Source: Deltaproteobacteria bacterium (lineage in GTDB: Bacteria > Myxococcota_A > UBA796 > SXON01). Taken from it: a DNA stretch of 64,000 nucleotides. Of this stretch, positions 1 through 9,222 are shown one piece after another. Numbering within the stretch: position 1 is the first letter of the stretch; every line of letters starts with the position of its first letter. A program made the translations under genes and the position numbers. The stretch is from assembly GCA_947445035.1 (NCBI GenBank), contig CANFCK010000003.1:124001-188000 (forward strand). The letters run 5' to 3'. The notes below the pieces were generated by a model. The model was not told where the DNA came from, did no database searches, and was given only the letters and a program-made list of their open reading frames with translations.

Positions 1-49
1 AGTGCAGGTGAGAGTCGGGGACCTTGCCCTGCTGGCCCAGCTGCGTTAG
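1..49 (+). CDS. Possible 3' end of an upstream gene (partial)
   Basis: An open frame entering from the left edge ends at TAG 47-49 with the tail VRVGDLALLAQLR. Third codon positions are mostly G or C, as in neighbouring genes, and a hairpin terminator follows 28 bp later. Nothing about function can be said from 15 codons. It could also be non-coding. Confidence 0.3.
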   Translation, partial: VQVRVGDLALLAQLR

Positions 50-76
50 TCACCTGCTCGTACCAACCTCCACGCG

Positions 77-106
77 GAGCGCCCCAGGGGCGCTCTCTTC
101 GTTTTT
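77..106 (+). terminator. Rho-independent terminator
   Basis: A GC-rich hairpin has arms GAGCGCC (77-83) and GGCGCTC (89-95) around a 5-base loop and is followed by a T-rich run ending TTTTT at 106. It separates whatever lies to the left from the rimP operon. It is the clearest intrinsic terminator I see in the window. Confidence 0.65.
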
Positions 107-123
107 GGGTTCAGCGCCGACCG

Positions 124-639
124 ATGCTCACCACCCCCGCCATCCTCCGCCAGCTTCGCGAAGTCGTCGAGCCTTTGGTCGATCGCCTGGGCTACGAGCT
201 TGTCGGTATCGAACTCGGGGGGGGTGCGTACGGCCCGATCATGCGCATCAGCATCGATCACGCGGGTGGCGTCGGCATCACCGATTGCACCAAGGTCTCT
301 CGGCAGCTCAGCCCCGCGTTGGACGTCGCCGACCCAATCATCGGCGGGTACGACCTCGAAGTTTCCACGCCGGGAATCGAGCGTCCGGTCCAGAAGGCGG
401 AAGACTTCGTCCGCTTCGCCGGGTGCGAAATCCGCGTCAAGCCCTTCGGCATCGACAACAAGCGCCGCACCCGTGGCACCCTGCTTGGCCTCGAAGCCGG
501 CGTGGTGTCGATCCAGGTCGCCGATACCGTCAAGACCTTCCCGTTCGACGCGATCGAACGGGCCAATCTCATGCTCACCGCCGAGCAATTCCAACGGCTC
601 GGTGAGGGCCTCCCTCCTCTGCAACAGGCAAACCCATGA
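124..639 (+). CDS. rimP: Ribosome maturation factor RimP
   Basis: RimP assists 30S subunit assembly in the cytoplasm. The 171-residue product has the usual length and two-domain layout. The N-terminal domain (about 1-90) carries the family-typical LGYELVGIELGG and YDLEVSTPGIERPV blocks; the second is the best conserved stretch of RimP. The C-terminal part (about 95-160) is the Sm-like barrel. The ATG at 124 gives a normal N terminus. The stop overlaps the start of nusA by 4 bases (ATGA), which suggests translational coupling, and rimP-nusA-infB is the classical order. Identification rests on motifs and context together. Confidence 0.96.
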   Translation: MLTTPAILRQLREVVEPLVDRLGYELVGIELGGGAYGPIMRISIDHAGGVGITDCTKVSRQLSPALDVADPIIGGYDLEVSTPGIERPVQKAEDFVRFAGCEIRVKPFGIDNKRRTRGTLLGLEAGVVSIQVADTVKTFPFDAIERANLMLTAEQFQRLGEGLPPLQQANP

Positions 640-1928
640 ACAGCCCCCTCGCTCGTGATCTCGACGCCGTCGCCAAGGAAAAGAACATCCCGCGCGACGC
701 CCTCGTCGAAGTTTTGGAACAGGCCATGGAGGCCGCGGCCCGCAAGAAGTACGGCTTGCAGAAGGACCTCGAAGCGCGCTGGAACGAAGAACTCGGCGAG
801 GTCGAGCTCTTCGAGTTCAAGACGGTCTGCGAAGAAGTGGAGGACGATCAGATCGAGATCGATCTTCCCGACGCCCGCAAGGAGGACCCCGAGTGCGAGC
901 TCGGCGACTCCCTCGGCTTCAAGCTCTCCGTGGACGACCTCGGCCGCATCGCCGCCCAGACCGCCAAGCAGGTCATCATCCAAAAGATTCGGGATGCCGA
1001 ACGCGAGATGACCTTCTCGGAGTTCAAGGACCGCAAGGGCGAAATCATCACCGGCATCGTCCGTCGGTTCGAAAAGGGCAACATCATCGTCGATCTTGGC
1101 CGCGCCGAGGCGCTTTTGCCCAAGCGCGAGCAGGTGATCACCGAAACCTACCGCCAAGGTGACCGTATCCAGGCGTACGTCGTAGACATCACGCGGGCCA
1201 CCAAGACCCCTCAGGTCGTGCTCAGCCGCACCCACCCGGGCTTGTTGATGAAGCTCTTCGAGCTCGAGGTTCCCGAGGTCGCAGAGGGGATCGTGCGGAT
1301 CGAAGCGTGCGCGCGCGAACCTGGCCACCGCGCCAAGATCGCGGTCAGCTCGATCGATTCCGACGTCGATCCCGTGGGCGCGTGCGTCGGCATGAAGGGC
1401 TCGCGCGTACAGGCGGTTGTCGCCGAGCTTCGTGGCGAAGCCATCGACATCATCCCGTACCACCCCGACCCCGCCCGCTACGTGGTCCACGCGATCCAGC
1501 CTGCCCACGTGGCGCGCGTCTACATCGACGAAACCGCGCACAAGATGGAGCTCATCGTCCCCGACGATCAGTACAGCAAGGCCATCGGGCGCCGCGGCCA
1601 GAACGTTCGTCTGGCCCAGCACCTCACGGGCTGGGAGGTCGTGGTGCTCAGCGAAGCCAAACACGCCGAGATGAGCGCCCAGGCGCGCTCCGAGCTCCAG
1701 CGAATCGAGGCCCTCTCGCCAGAAGGCGTTGAACTGCTCATCCGTCACGGGTTCCACAGCCTTGCAGAGGTGGCCGACGCCGAGCCCTACGATCTGTCCG
1801 GCATCCTCGGCTGCGAAGAAGACGACGCCGCCGCCGTTATCGCGAGTGCCGAGACCGCATTGGAGGTCATCATTCTGGAGGAGGCCGGTCGCCGTAAGGC
1901 CGCCGCTGAGCTTCCCCCCGAGGCCTAG
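636..1928 (+). CDS. nusA: Transcription termination/antitermination protein NusA
   Basis: NusA binds RNA polymerase and nascent RNA and modulates pausing, termination and antitermination. The 430-residue product shows, in order, an N-terminal polymerase-binding domain (about 1-125), an S1 domain starting near [21 protein letters not shown] (about 130-200), two KH domains with [14 protein letters not shown] and [13 protein letters not shown] (about 230-345), and one helix-hairpin-helix-like C-terminal module (about 365-415). It is shorter than E. coli NusA, which has two acidic repeats. The start overlaps the rimP stop, so the two are co-transcribed. Confidence 0.97.
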   Translation: MNSPLARDLDAVAKEKNIPRDALVEVLEQAMEAAARKKYGLQKDLEARWNEELGEVELFEFKTVCEEVEDDQIEIDLPDARKEDPECELGDSLGFKLSVDDLGRIAAQTAKQVIIQKIRDAEREMTFSEFKDRKGEIITGIVRRFEKGNIIVDLGRAEALLPKREQVITETYRQGDRIQAYVVDITRATKTPQVVLSRTHPGLLMKLFELEVPEVAEGIVRIEACAREPGHRAKIAVSSIDSDVDPVGACVGMKGSRVQAVVAELRGEAIDIIPYHPDPARYVVHAIQPAHVARVYIDETAHKMELIVPDDQYSKAIGRRGQNVRLAQHLTGWEVVVLSEAKHAEMSAQARSELQRIEALSPEGVELLIRHGFHSLAEVADAEPYDLSGILGCEEDDAAAVIASAETALEVIILEEAGRRKAAAELPPEA

Positions 1929-1938
1929 GCCGCGGGGC

Positions 1939-2499
1939 ATGCCCCCCATTCGCACCTGCGTGGTCAGCCGGGAACGTGCGGACCCCGACGACCTCGTCCG
2001 GCTTTTTGCCGGACCCGACGGCGTAGCCCACGTGGATTGGCATGCCCGTTGGAAGGGCCGGGGCGCTTGGGTCCGGTGTGATCGGCGCTCCTTTGACGAA
2101 CTGGCGCGAAAGCCTGCGATCCTTCAACGGGCGCTGGACGTCACGATCGTCGACGCAGCGGGCCTCCTCGAGGAGGCGCGGGCCGCCAATGCGTTGGCCA
2201 CCCTCGAACTTCTCTCGCTGAGCGCCCGGGCAGGCGCTCTTGTCAGCGGCGCCGACGCACTGTCGGGCACTTCGCCAGCCTCCCTGTGCGCGTTGGTCGT
2301 GGCGTCGGACGCCGCGGAGGGGAGCATCGAGGCTCTGATCCGCGCTTTCCCCGATCTGCCGCGATTTCGAGTTATGCTGCCGCGCGAGGCGCTGGGCCAC
2401 CGGGTCGGCAAAGGGCCACGAGCCGCGGTCGGACTGCGCAATGCTGCACCGACCCGGGCGCTGCTGCGCGAGTTGCGGCGCACCCTCGATCTCGGTTAG
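1939..2499 (+). CDS. YlxR (DUF448) - YlxQ (L7Ae-like) fusion protein
   Basis: This 186-residue protein joins two domains that are separate small genes between nusA and infB in Firmicutes. Residues 1-65 match YlxR/DUF448, with RTCVVSRER and GRGAWVRC; the second Cys of the usual CVxCR signature is Ser here. Residues 80-186 resemble the L7Ae/YlxQ RNA-binding fold (LLSLSARAGALVSGADAL). Both families are thought to be RNA-binding or nucleoid-associated proteins of translation operons. The ATG at 1939 lies 10 bases after the nusA stop. A longer upstream in-frame extension would overlap nusA heavily, so I reject it. Confidence 0.85.
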   Translation: MPPIRTCVVSRERADPDDLVRLFAGPDGVAHVDWHARWKGRGAWVRCDRRSFDELARKPAILQRALDVTIVDAAGLLEEARAANALATLELLSLSARAGALVSGADALSGTSPASLCALVVASDAAEGSIEALIRAFPDLPRFRVMLPREALGHRVGKGPRAAVGLRNAAPTRALLRELRRTLDLG

Positions 2500-2533
2500 G
2501 CCCCCGCCCCCCGCCCGCAAGGATTCGCTCTTC

Positions 2534-5275
2534 ATGTCATCTAAGGATCTATTCGAGCGCCTCGAAAGCGCACGCGGCGCCCCCACCCGACCCACGGTGG
2601 CACGCCCCGCTGCGCCTGCGCCCGGTCCCGAGCCGAAGTCACTGGGCGAAACAAAACGGTTGGGAAGCACGCTTGTCCGCCGACGCGTCGACGCGCCAGT
2701 CGCCGCACCCCTGCCGCCGCCCCCCCCGGCACGCACGGTCATTCGCCGCCCTGGCGCCGCCTTCGAGCCGCGTCCTGTCGATGCCCCCATGGCGTCGTCG
2801 TTGCGCCGGCCGATGGCTCCGCCGGTGGTCGAAGCGCCCGCACCGGTGACGGTCAGCCTGCCGCCGCCCGTGGCCGAGCCGGTCGTCGAAGCCGTCCAGG
2901 CTGCGCCCGCCGCCCCTGTCGACGCGGCGCCGGAGCCGATCGAGGCCGAGCCCGTCGCAACACCTGATGCCGCGCCCGCCGTCGCGGACCCGGCCGCTGC
3001 CGAGCCCGTTGCGGCAGCACCGGTCGCGCCCGAGGCCGTGGAAGCCGCGCCGGTAGCGCCCGCTCCGCCCGCGCCGAACGAACCTCCCCGGCCGAACGAA
3101 CGCACCGGCGCCATTTCCCCCTCCGGCCGCGTCGGCGGCTTGGGGCCACTGGGCCGGGCCAGCGCCGGGCTCAACTCACGCCCAATCCTTCCGGGACTGG
3201 GACTGGGCGTCGTGTCGCTCCCTGTCGGCTACGACCCGACGGACCCGACCGGCGCGCGTCGTCGGGCGCGGGAACAGGCCGTCGCCCAACCGCGGTGGCC
3301 GGGCTCTGGCCCGAGCGCGCTGCGTAATCCCGCCAGCCCGCGGCCCGCCCCCGGCGCCCCTGGTGAAGCTCCGCCTGCCGCCGACGACAAGTTCAAGAAG
3401 GGCGCCCGACGCGGGGGCCGCAGCGAACACATGGGGATGCAGATTCCCGAGATGCGCCACCGCAAGCACCGCGGCGGTGGGCGCACGCCCGAGCCCCGTC
3501 CCGCTTCCACGATCAAGCGCAAAGTCCAAGTCGATGGTGAAATCACCGTCGCGGCGTTCGCGCACGAGCTGGGCGTCAAGGCCGCCGAGCTGATCAAGGT
3601 GCTGATGGGCCTCGGCCAGGTCGCCACTGTCAACCAGAGCATCGACTACGACACCGCGGAAATCGTGGCGCAAGAGCTCGGGCACGAGGTCGTCAACACC
3701 GCGTTCCAGGAGTCGACCCACCTCATCCAACACGCGCCCAGTGACGACGCAGATCTGGTCACTCGGCCCCCGGTGGTCACGGTCATGGGCCACGTCGATC
3801 ACGGCAAGACGACCCTGCTCGACTACGTCCGCAAGGCGAAGGTCGCCTCGGGCGAAGCCGGCGGCATCACCCAGCACATCGGTGCCTACCAGGTCAAGCG
3901 CGGCGACAAGTCGGTCACCTTCATCGACACTCCCGGCCACTCCGCGTTCTCGGCGATGCGCGCCCGCGGCGCCAAGGTCACCGACATCGTCATCCTGGTG
4001 GTGGCGGCTGACGACGGGGTCATGCCCCAGACGATCGAGGCGATCAACCACGCGAAGGCGGCGAAGGTGCCGATCATCGTGGCCATCAACAAGATGGACA
4101 AGCCCGGCATCAAGGCGGACCGGATCAAGACCGATCTGATGAACTACGGCCTGGTCGCTGAAGAATACGGCGGCGACGTCATCTGTTGCCCGATCAGCGC
4201 GCTCAAGGGCACAGGCATCGACCATCTGCTCGACAGCGTCTTGCTCATCGCTGAGGTGGCCGACCTCAAGGCCAACCCGATCCGCCCGGCCGAAGGCGTG
4301 GTCATCGAATCTCGAATCGAGACCGGTCGCGGCGCCGTCGCCTCACTTCTGGTCAAGACCGGGACCCTCAAGCAGGGTGACACGTTGGTCATCGGCACCA
4401 CCTGGGGCCGGGTCCGCGCGATGAGCGATGAGCGTGGCGCGCGCGTCAAAGAAGCACCGCCTTCGACCCCCGTCGAGATCTTCGGCCTGGACGATGTCCC
4501 CAACGCGGGAGATGAATTCGCGGTGGTCGGTAGCGAGCGCGATGCCCGCACGCTCTCTGAGCACCGTGCGGCCGCCGCGCGGCTGTCCAGCATGGGCCAG
4601 CGCCAGCGTCTCACGGTCGACGACATGTACAAGCAGGCCGGCGCCGTCGGAGTCGCCCCCCAAGAGACGCTCCACGTCGTACTCAAGGCCGACGTGGGCG
4701 GGTCGCTCGAAGCGCTGAAGGCCTCGCTCGAAGCCATCGCCGTCGCCGGCGCACAAATGAAGCTGCTCCACGCCGCCATCGGCCCCGTCAACGAGTCGGA
4801 CGTGAACCTCGGCGCCGCCAACGGCGCGCTGGTCATCGCGTTCAACGTCAAGGCCGACGCCAAGGCTCGGCAGGCGGCGGACTCCGTGGGCGTGGAGATC
4901 AAACGGTTCGACATCATCTACCAGGCCATCGACGAGGTGAAAGCCCGGCTAACGGGGATGTTGCCCACGGTGTACGAAGAGCAGCGTGTCGGCGAAGCCG
5001 AGGTGCGCGCGGTCTTCAACGTCTCGAAGTCTGGGCCGATCGCGGGTTGCATGTTGTTGTCCGGGAAGGCCCAGCGCGGCGCAATCGGCAGGGTCCTTCG
5101 CGCAGGCAAGGTGGCCTACGAAGGAAAGCTCACCGGGCTCAAGCGGTTCAAGGAAGACGTCAAAGAGGTGGTCGAAGGCTTTGAGTGCGGTATGCAACTC
5201 GAAGGTTACGACGACATCCAGGTCGGGGACCGCATCGAACTTCTGGTGAAGGTCGTCGTCCCACCGAAGCCCTAG
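2534..5275 (+). CDS. infB: Translation initiation factor IF-2
   Basis: IF-2 is the GTPase that recruits initiator tRNA to the 30S subunit and promotes subunit joining. The 913-residue product has a long Pro/Ala-rich low-complexity N-terminal part (about 20-330), an IF2_N module (about 335-395), then the G domain with GHVDHGKT near residue 418, DTPGHSAF and NKMD. Domains II-IV follow to the C terminus. The start is ATG 2534, preceded by purine-rich AAGGA at 2519-2523. It follows the YlxR-YlxQ gene and precedes DUF503 as in many bacteria; rbfA and truB are not next to it here. Confidence 0.98.
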   Translation: MSSKDLFERLESARGAPTRPTVARPAAPAPGPEPKSLGETKRLGSTLVRRRVDAPVAAPLPPPPPARTVIRRPGAAFEPRPVDAPMASSLRRPMAPPVVEAPAPVTVSLPPPVAEPVVEAVQAAPAAPVDAAPEPIEAEPVATPDAAPAVADPAAAEPVAAAPVAPEAVEAAPVAPAPPAPNEPPRPNERTGAISPSGRVGGLGPLGRASAGLNSRPILPGLGLGVVSLPVGYDPTDPTGARRRAREQAVAQPRWPGSGPSALRNPASPRPAPGAPGEAPPAADDKFKKGARRGGRSEHMGMQIPEMRHRKHRGGGRTPEPRPASTIKRKVQVDGEITVAAFAHELGVKAAELIKVLMGLGQVATVNQSIDYDTAEIVAQELGHEVVNTAFQESTHLIQHAPSDDADLVTRPPVVTVMGHVDHGKTTLLDYVRKAKVASGEAGGITQHIGAYQVKRGDKSVTFIDTPGHSAFSAMRARGAKVTDIVILVVAADDGVMPQTIEAINHAKAAKVPIIVAINKMDKPGIKADRIKTDLMNYGLVAEEYGGDVICCPISALKGTGIDHLLDSVLLIAEVADLKANPIRPAEGVVIESRIETGRGAVASLLVKTGTLKQGDTLVIGTTWGRVRAMSDERGARVKEAPPSTPVEIFGLDDVPNAGDEFAVVGSERDARTLSEHRAAAARLSSMGQRQRLTVDDMYKQAGAVGVAPQETLHVVLKADVGGSLEALKASLEAIAVAGAQMKLLHAAIGPVNESDVNLGAANGALVIAFNVKADAKARQAADSVGVEIKRFDIIYQAIDEVKARLTGMLPTVYEEQRVGEAEVRAVFNVSKSGPIAGCMLLSGKAQRGAIGRVLRAGKVAYEGKLTGLKRFKEDVKEVVEGFECGMQLEGYDDIQVGDRIELLVKVVVPPKP

Positions 5276-5285
5276 CCGCGGAGCG

Positions 5286-5618
5286 GTGTACCTTCCCGCA
5301 CCGGACGAATCACTGTGGATCGGGGTTGTGCGCCTTGTCGTGCACATCCCCAGAAGCTTGAGCCTGAAGGACCGTCGACGCGTCGTTCAGTCGCTGGTGC
5401 AGCGCATCCAGGTTCGGCACCACGCGGCCGCGGCCGAGGTCGGCCACCTCGAGAACGCCGGTGCCGCCGTCATCGCAGCCACCGTGGTCAGCAACGACGC
5501 CCGCATCGCCAAGGCGCGGCTGGATGCGATCCGCGTCGAGGCGGAAAAGGGCGGCGACCACTGGCTGGCAGAAGTGACCACCTGGCTTGAGAAGAAGGGC
5601 GAACACGGCGCCTCTTGA
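5286..5618 (+). CDS. DUF503 family protein (YlxP-like)
   Basis: A 110-residue protein of the DUF503/YlxP family, which commonly lies between infB and rbfA and may be linked to ribosome or RNA metabolism; no reaction is known. The family-typical start WIGVVRLVVHIPRSLSLKDRR and the conserved VSNDARIAKARLD segment are present, and length is normal. It begins at GTG 5286, 10 bases after infB, so it belongs to the same transcript. The rbfA gene that often follows is absent at this position. Confidence 0.85.
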   Translation: MYLPAPDESLWIGVVRLVVHIPRSLSLKDRRRVVQSLVQRIQVRHHAAAAEVGHLENAGAAVIAATVVSNDARIAKARLDAIRVEAEKGGDHWLAEVTTWLEKKGEHGAS

Positions 5619-5640
5619 CGCGTCAAATGTGATACGCTTA
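5615..5640 (+). promoter_or_regulatory. Palindrome and possible promoter before the SPOR gene
   Basis: A perfect 12-bp palindrome, TTGACGCGTCAA, spans 5615-5626 over the end of the DUF503 gene and is followed by AT-richer GATACGCTTATTTAC just before the ATG at 5646. The palindrome contains a -35-like TTGACG. No Shine-Dalgarno is visible, so a nearly leaderless transcript is possible. The match is weak and could be chance. Confidence 0.3.
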
Positions 5641-5645
5641 TTTAC

Positions 5646-6167
5646 ATGAAGGATCAACCGATCCAGCTCGCCCGCGGCCACCTCTTCGCGCTTGCCGCGA
5701 CGTCGCTGGCATTGTCCGTGCTCACATTCTTTCTCGGCATCACCGTCGCGGAGCGCACGCGCCCAGGCGTGGCCGCGCCAGTTGGATCCCAGCCGCTGCT
5801 GGCCGAAGAAGTCCGCCTCGGCAGTCTTGAGGCGCTCCTGGCGCGGGTGTCTGACCAAAAGCGGGCCGGGTTGGCGTTTCCCCAGGGGCTTGACGGCGCC
5901 GGAAGCGTGTCCGAGTCGGGTGTTCCGACCAGCGGGTGGGCCGTCCAGGTGGCCGAGTACCCCGATGCGCCCAGCGCGGACCGGCTTGTCGCCGAGCTGC
6001 GCGCCGCCGACATCGCCGCCTACCGAGCGGCAGCGCTCGTCGATGGCCGTCGGGTGCAACGCGTTCGGGTGAGCGGCTTCGCCAGCCGAGAAGCGGCCTT
6101 GGGCCAGATGGAAGCCGTGGCCTCGCGAGCGGGCTCCGCGCTGCCCTCGGTAGTGCCCGCCCCTTGA
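5646..6167 (+). CDS. SPOR domain membrane protein
   Basis: A 173-residue single-pass protein. Residues about 12-32 form one membrane helix (LFALAATSLALSVLTFFLG), residues 35-95 are a variable linker, and 97-170 resemble a SPOR domain, a peptidoglycan-binding module specific for denuded glycan strands at division sites. The segment GWAVQVAEYPDAPSADRLVAEL followed by VQRVRVSGFASREAALGQM fits the two-repeat SPOR fold. The topology is N-in with the SPOR domain periplasmic. It is followed by a secreted LysM protein, consistent with envelope function. Confidence 0.8.
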   Translation: MKDQPIQLARGHLFALAATSLALSVLTFFLGITVAERTRPGVAAPVGSQPLLAEEVRLGSLEALLARVSDQKRAGLAFPQGLDGAGSVSESGVPTSGWAVQVAEYPDAPSADRLVAELRAADIAAYRAAALVDGRRVQRVRVSGFASREAALGQMEAVASRAGSALPSVVPAP

Positions 6168-6212
6168 CAGGGGCGCGGTTTCGATCCAAACTCGCCCGTC
6201 GCAGGAGTCTCG

Positions 6213-7265
6213 ATGCTGGCTGGATGTTTGTTCGCTGCCCTGATTGCGTCCGCGCACGCCCAGGAAGGCATGGTGCAGATGGGGGGTACCGCCAAGACTC
6301 CCGACTTCTACACGATTCAGGCGGGAGACACCCTCTGGGACATCAGCACCCGTTTTCTTGGCGACCCGTACCAGTGGCCGCAACTGTGGTCGTACAACGA
6401 GTACATCACCAACCCCCACTGGATCTACCCGGGCAATCAGATCTACTTCAATCTGGGCGATTCGCTCACGCCGCCGGCAGCCTCGGTCGAGCCCGTGCAG
6501 GACGTGCCCTACCAGCCGCCGCCGCAGGTCGTGGCCACCAACGACAGCGACTGCGACTTTCCGGCGCGCTACGACGACGTCCGCCGCGGTCAAACCCTCT
6601 CGGCTCCCGGCGTGCTCGGTAGCGCCACGGACATCAACGCGCGTGGCCGGTTGATTGCATCCGACGTGCCCGGGTCGCTCATCGGCGAGGGCAACTACGT
6701 CTACCTGAAGATGGACGACATGGAAGGTGTCGGTTGCGGGACGGTGCTTTCGCTGTACCGGAAGCAGGCGGGTTCCGTGAGGACCGCGGGCGGGGTCAGC
6801 AACATCTTCCAGGTTGTCGCCGAGGTGCGCGTCATTCGAACGGACGACAAAGTGGCCACCGCCGAAGTGCGGGACAGCTTCATCGAAGCGGAGCGCGGTG
6901 ACATCGTTGGCGATCATGTCGTCGTGGATGTGACGGTGGACGTGGACCCCCCCGAGGGCGATACCGAGGCGCGCGTCATCGGGCGACTCAACGTTCAGCA
7001 GGCGATGCCCTCGACGACCGAAACGGTCTTCCTCGACGTTGGCACGGACGACGGCGTGGACGTCGGGACGGCCATGTACCTCGTCGCGCAACGCGATGGC
7101 CTTGCTGGGCGCTTTGCGAAGCCGGACAAGCGCCTGCCCGAACGGGTCACGGGTCGGGTGGTCGTGGTTCGCGCCGACGCACACCGCTCGACTGCGGTCG
7201 TGATCGACGCGGCCGACTCGTTCGAGGTGGGCGCGCGCCTCGTAGCCACACCCAATCGGGAGTGA
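6213..7265 (+). CDS. Secreted LysM peptidoglycan-binding protein
   Basis: A 350-residue exported protein. A short signal peptide ends at AHA-QE near residue 16. A LysM module lies at about 30-82 (YTIQAGDTLWDISTRFLGD, then WIYPGNQIYF). The rest, 83-350, is a beta-rich region I cannot assign to a family; similar LysM proteins with such tails are common in deltaproteobacteria. A clear AGGAG lies 5 bases before ATG 6213. It likely acts in the periplasm at peptidoglycan, perhaps together with the preceding SPOR protein. Confidence 0.85.
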   Translation: MLAGCLFAALIASAHAQEGMVQMGGTAKTPDFYTIQAGDTLWDISTRFLGDPYQWPQLWSYNEYITNPHWIYPGNQIYFNLGDSLTPPAASVEPVQDVPYQPPPQVVATNDSDCDFPARYDDVRRGQTLSAPGVLGSATDINARGRLIASDVPGSLIGEGNYVYLKMDDMEGVGCGTVLSLYRKQAGSVRTAGGVSNIFQVVAEVRVIRTDDKVATAEVRDSFIEAERGDIVGDHVVVDVTVDVDPPEGDTEARVIGRLNVQQAMPSTTETVFLDVGTDDGVDVGTAMYLVAQRDGLAGRFAKPDKRLPERVTGRVVVVRADAHRSTAVVIDAADSFEVGARLVATPNRE

Positions 7266-7303
7266 GCCCTTGACACCTGAACATCCGTGCAGAGATTGCG
7301 CGA

Positions 7304-8101
7304 ATGTCTGGTCTGCCGCCCCCGTGGTCGGGGTTCAATCGCTACGCCACGCGCCTACCATCTGACGTTTCCGAGGCCGCAGCCGCGGGCGCGCTGGTGA
7401 TGCTCGCCGCGCTGCCGCCCAGCAGCTTGCGGGACGCCGTCCTGGCCTGCCCAGAAGAGCCGGGGCCGTGGCTGCGGGCGGATGGACCCACGTGGCCGGC
7501 GGCCCTGCTCGGCCTCCCCGGCGGCCCCGTGGCGCTCTGTGCTGAGGGCAACCTTGCGCTTCTGGATCGCCCGGCAGTCGCCCTGGTCGGCACCCGGCAC
7601 TGCACCCCTACCGGGCGGTCGCTGGCCCGGGACTACGCCCGCGCGGTGGCCGCCGCGGGCGGGGTCGTGGTGTCGGGCTTGGCGGCGGGCATCGACACCG
7701 AGGCGCACATGTCGGCCCGGGGGGCCACGATCGCGGTGCTGGGCCAGGGCCTTGGGGTGACGATGCCGGCATGGCAGGCCGGCGTCCGCCGACGTCTGCT
7801 CGCGGAGGGTGGGCTAGTCCTGACGGAGTACCCGATGCAGTTTCCAGCCGCCGCGTGGACCTTCCCCAGGCGCAACCGCATCATCGCGGGCCTTGCCCGC
7901 GCCGTGGTGGTGATTGAAGCCGGACATCGCTCCGGCGCCAAGAACACCGCCCACCACGCGGTGGCCTACGGCCGTGAGCTGGCCGTGGTTCCCGCGCTGC
8001 CTGGCATCCCCAGCTTTGCGGGGTGCCTGGACCTACTCGAGGAAGGCGCGGCGATCGTTCGCGGGCCGGACACCATCGTGGCGCTGCTGGCGGCAGGATA
8101 G
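7304..8101 (+). CDS. dprA: DNA-processing protein DprA/Smf, short form
   Basis: DprA loads RecA on incoming single-stranded DNA during natural transformation. The Rossmann-like core is clear: VALVGTRHCTPTG, VVSGLAAGIDTEAH, FPRRNRIIAGLARAVVVIEA. The 265-residue product is shorter than typical DprA (about 300-380): the N-terminal SAM-like part is minimal and the C-terminal winged-helix domain is missing, since the protein ends right after the Rossmann fold. A perfect TTGACA at 7270-7275 could be a -35 box for a separate promoter. The DUF494 gene follows after 8 bases, the dprA-smg order known from proteobacteria. Confidence 0.93.
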   Translation: MSGLPPPWSGFNRYATRLPSDVSEAAAAGALVMLAALPPSSLRDAVLACPEEPGPWLRADGPTWPAALLGLPGGPVALCAEGNLALLDRPAVALVGTRHCTPTGRSLARDYARAVAAAGGVVVSGLAAGIDTEAHMSARGATIAVLGQGLGVTMPAWQAGVRRRLLAEGGLVLTEYPMQFPAAAWTFPRRNRIIAGLARAVVVIEAGHRSGAKNTAHHAVAYGRELAVVPALPGIPSFAGCLDLLEEGAAIVRGPDTIVALLAAG

Positions 8102-8109
8102 CCTGGCGC

Positions 8110-8370
8110 ATGCGCACACCCTACCAACATGTCGAGATGGTCCCGGAAGCCAGCGACTTCCTGGAACTGCTGCGCGAGCTCGGCCACCTGGACGACACCG
8201 CGATCGACTCGCTCACCGCAGCGCTGATGCAATCGGCAACCCAGGGAACCGCGGTCACGTTCGCGGACGCCCGCCGCGCCGCCGCCGGATGGTTGGCGGA
8301 CAACGAAACGCACATCCGCCCCGAAAACCGGGAGTTGCTGCAGGCAGAGTGGGGCCGACTCTTCTACTGA
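8110..8370 (+). CDS. DUF494 (Smg)-like small protein
   Basis: An 86-residue acidic protein. The pattern of an ELGHLDD segment, a VTFADARRAAAGWL segment and a terminal EWGRLFY resembles the C-terminal half of Smg/DUF494 proteins, which sit directly downstream of dprA in many proteobacteria. Function is unknown. It is shorter than E. coli Smg (157 residues). The start at ATG 8110 is only 8 bases after dprA, consistent with one transcript. Family assignment leans on context as much as sequence. Confidence 0.65.
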   Translation: MRTPYQHVEMVPEASDFLELLRELGHLDDTAIDSLTAALMQSATQGTAVTFADARRAAAGWLADNETHIRPENRELLQAEWGRLFY

Positions 8371-8385
8371 GTCGGCGCCTCTCGA

Positions 8386-9156
8386 CTAAAGCAGGTCGGC
8401 CACCTTCGACACGGCCCGCACCGTCCCCCGACCCTTGACACCGTCCACCGCCGCCCGCGCCGCCTGGGCGATATCGTCAGCCAGTACGGCGTAGCTCTTG
8501 TGTTCCCCGCGCTCGTCCACGGTGACCAGGTAGGCAGAACGCCCGCCGGAAGCCGGCGCCGCGGAAGCGGCCTTGGCATTCGGCGCAGGACTCGCCTTCG
8601 TTGCGGGAGCCGCCGCCGCGCCGACGACCGGTCCCGGAGCACGCGTGCCGCCGATGGTGCGCCGCGCCCGGTAGGCGCGCACGTTTTCGATCGTGACGCC
8701 GGCCTTGGCGGCCACGGCCGCGTCGGACTCTACGCCGAGCAGCGCGACGTACGGGTCCAACTTGGACCGGCGGCCATGGAACGCCACCCCAGCCGCTATG
8801 GCAGCGGGAGGCTTGGCGACTTTGGGCGGGGGCGGTGCAGCGGCCGCTGCGACTGGAAGTGGGTGCTTACGAGGGCGACCGACCGGACGCTTGACTGGCA
8901 GGACGGCCGCGGCGGCAGGAGCGATCGCGACCACGAGCGCCACCTTGGACTTCTTCGGGGCCTTCGTCGACGTCTTTTCCTTGTGACCGGCCGCGGCGAA
9001 CTTGTAGCCAGCGTACGCCGCAATCCCCAGCCGCTTGCGATAGTTTACCACCGCGGAGCGTGACACACCCGCCGTCTTTGCGATGTCGTCATCGGGGACA
9101 TTACCCAGTTTCGACTTATATGGTTCGAGCTTCTTATCGACGGGGGGACGTGGCAT
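8386..9156 (-). CDS. Duplicated HTH/AT-hook DNA-binding protein
   Basis: A 256-residue protein of unknown role. Two related helix-turn-helix-like units occur: LEPYKSKLGNVPDDDIAKTA (with VSRSAVVNYRKRLGI) near residues 8-45, and LDPYVALLGVESDAAVAAKA (with VTIENVRAYRARR) near 137-173. Between them are Lys/Ala/Pro-rich linkers and a canonical AT-hook, KRPVGRPRKH, near residue 90. A small C-terminal domain (about 215-256) follows. Binding of AT-rich or bent DNA is a reasonable inference. The ATG at 9156 begins MPRPPVDKK; the upstream extension looks non-coding. It follows the BtrH-like gene on the same strand. Confidence 0.75.
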   Translation of the reverse strand: MPRPPVDKKLEPYKSKLGNVPDDDIAKTAGVSRSAVVNYRKRLGIAAYAGYKFAAAGHKEKTSTKAPKKSKVALVVAIAPAAAAVLPVKRPVGRPRKHPLPVAAAAAPPPPKVAKPPAAIAAGVAFHGRRSKLDPYVALLGVESDAAVAAKAGVTIENVRAYRARRTIGGTRAPGPVVGAAAAPATKASPAPNAKAASAAPASGGRSAYLVTVDERGEHKSYAVLADDIAQAARAAVDGVKGRGTVRAVSKVADLL

Positions 9157-9222
9157 TCGGATGATCTCCAAAGTAGGGGAGCGCCAAGCTAACACGCACT
9201 GTCGAAACGACAAGCCGCCCAT

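Noticed and set aside
258..1955. Long open frame of 565 codons on the minus strand across rimP and nusA
   Set aside because: It is antisense to two clear housekeeping genes; long antisense frames are expected in DNA this rich in G and C at third positions.
5310..7184. 624-codon minus-strand open frame opposite the SPOR and LysM genes
   Set aside because: Antisense to genes with a signal peptide, SPOR and LysM motifs; no domain seen on the minus strand.
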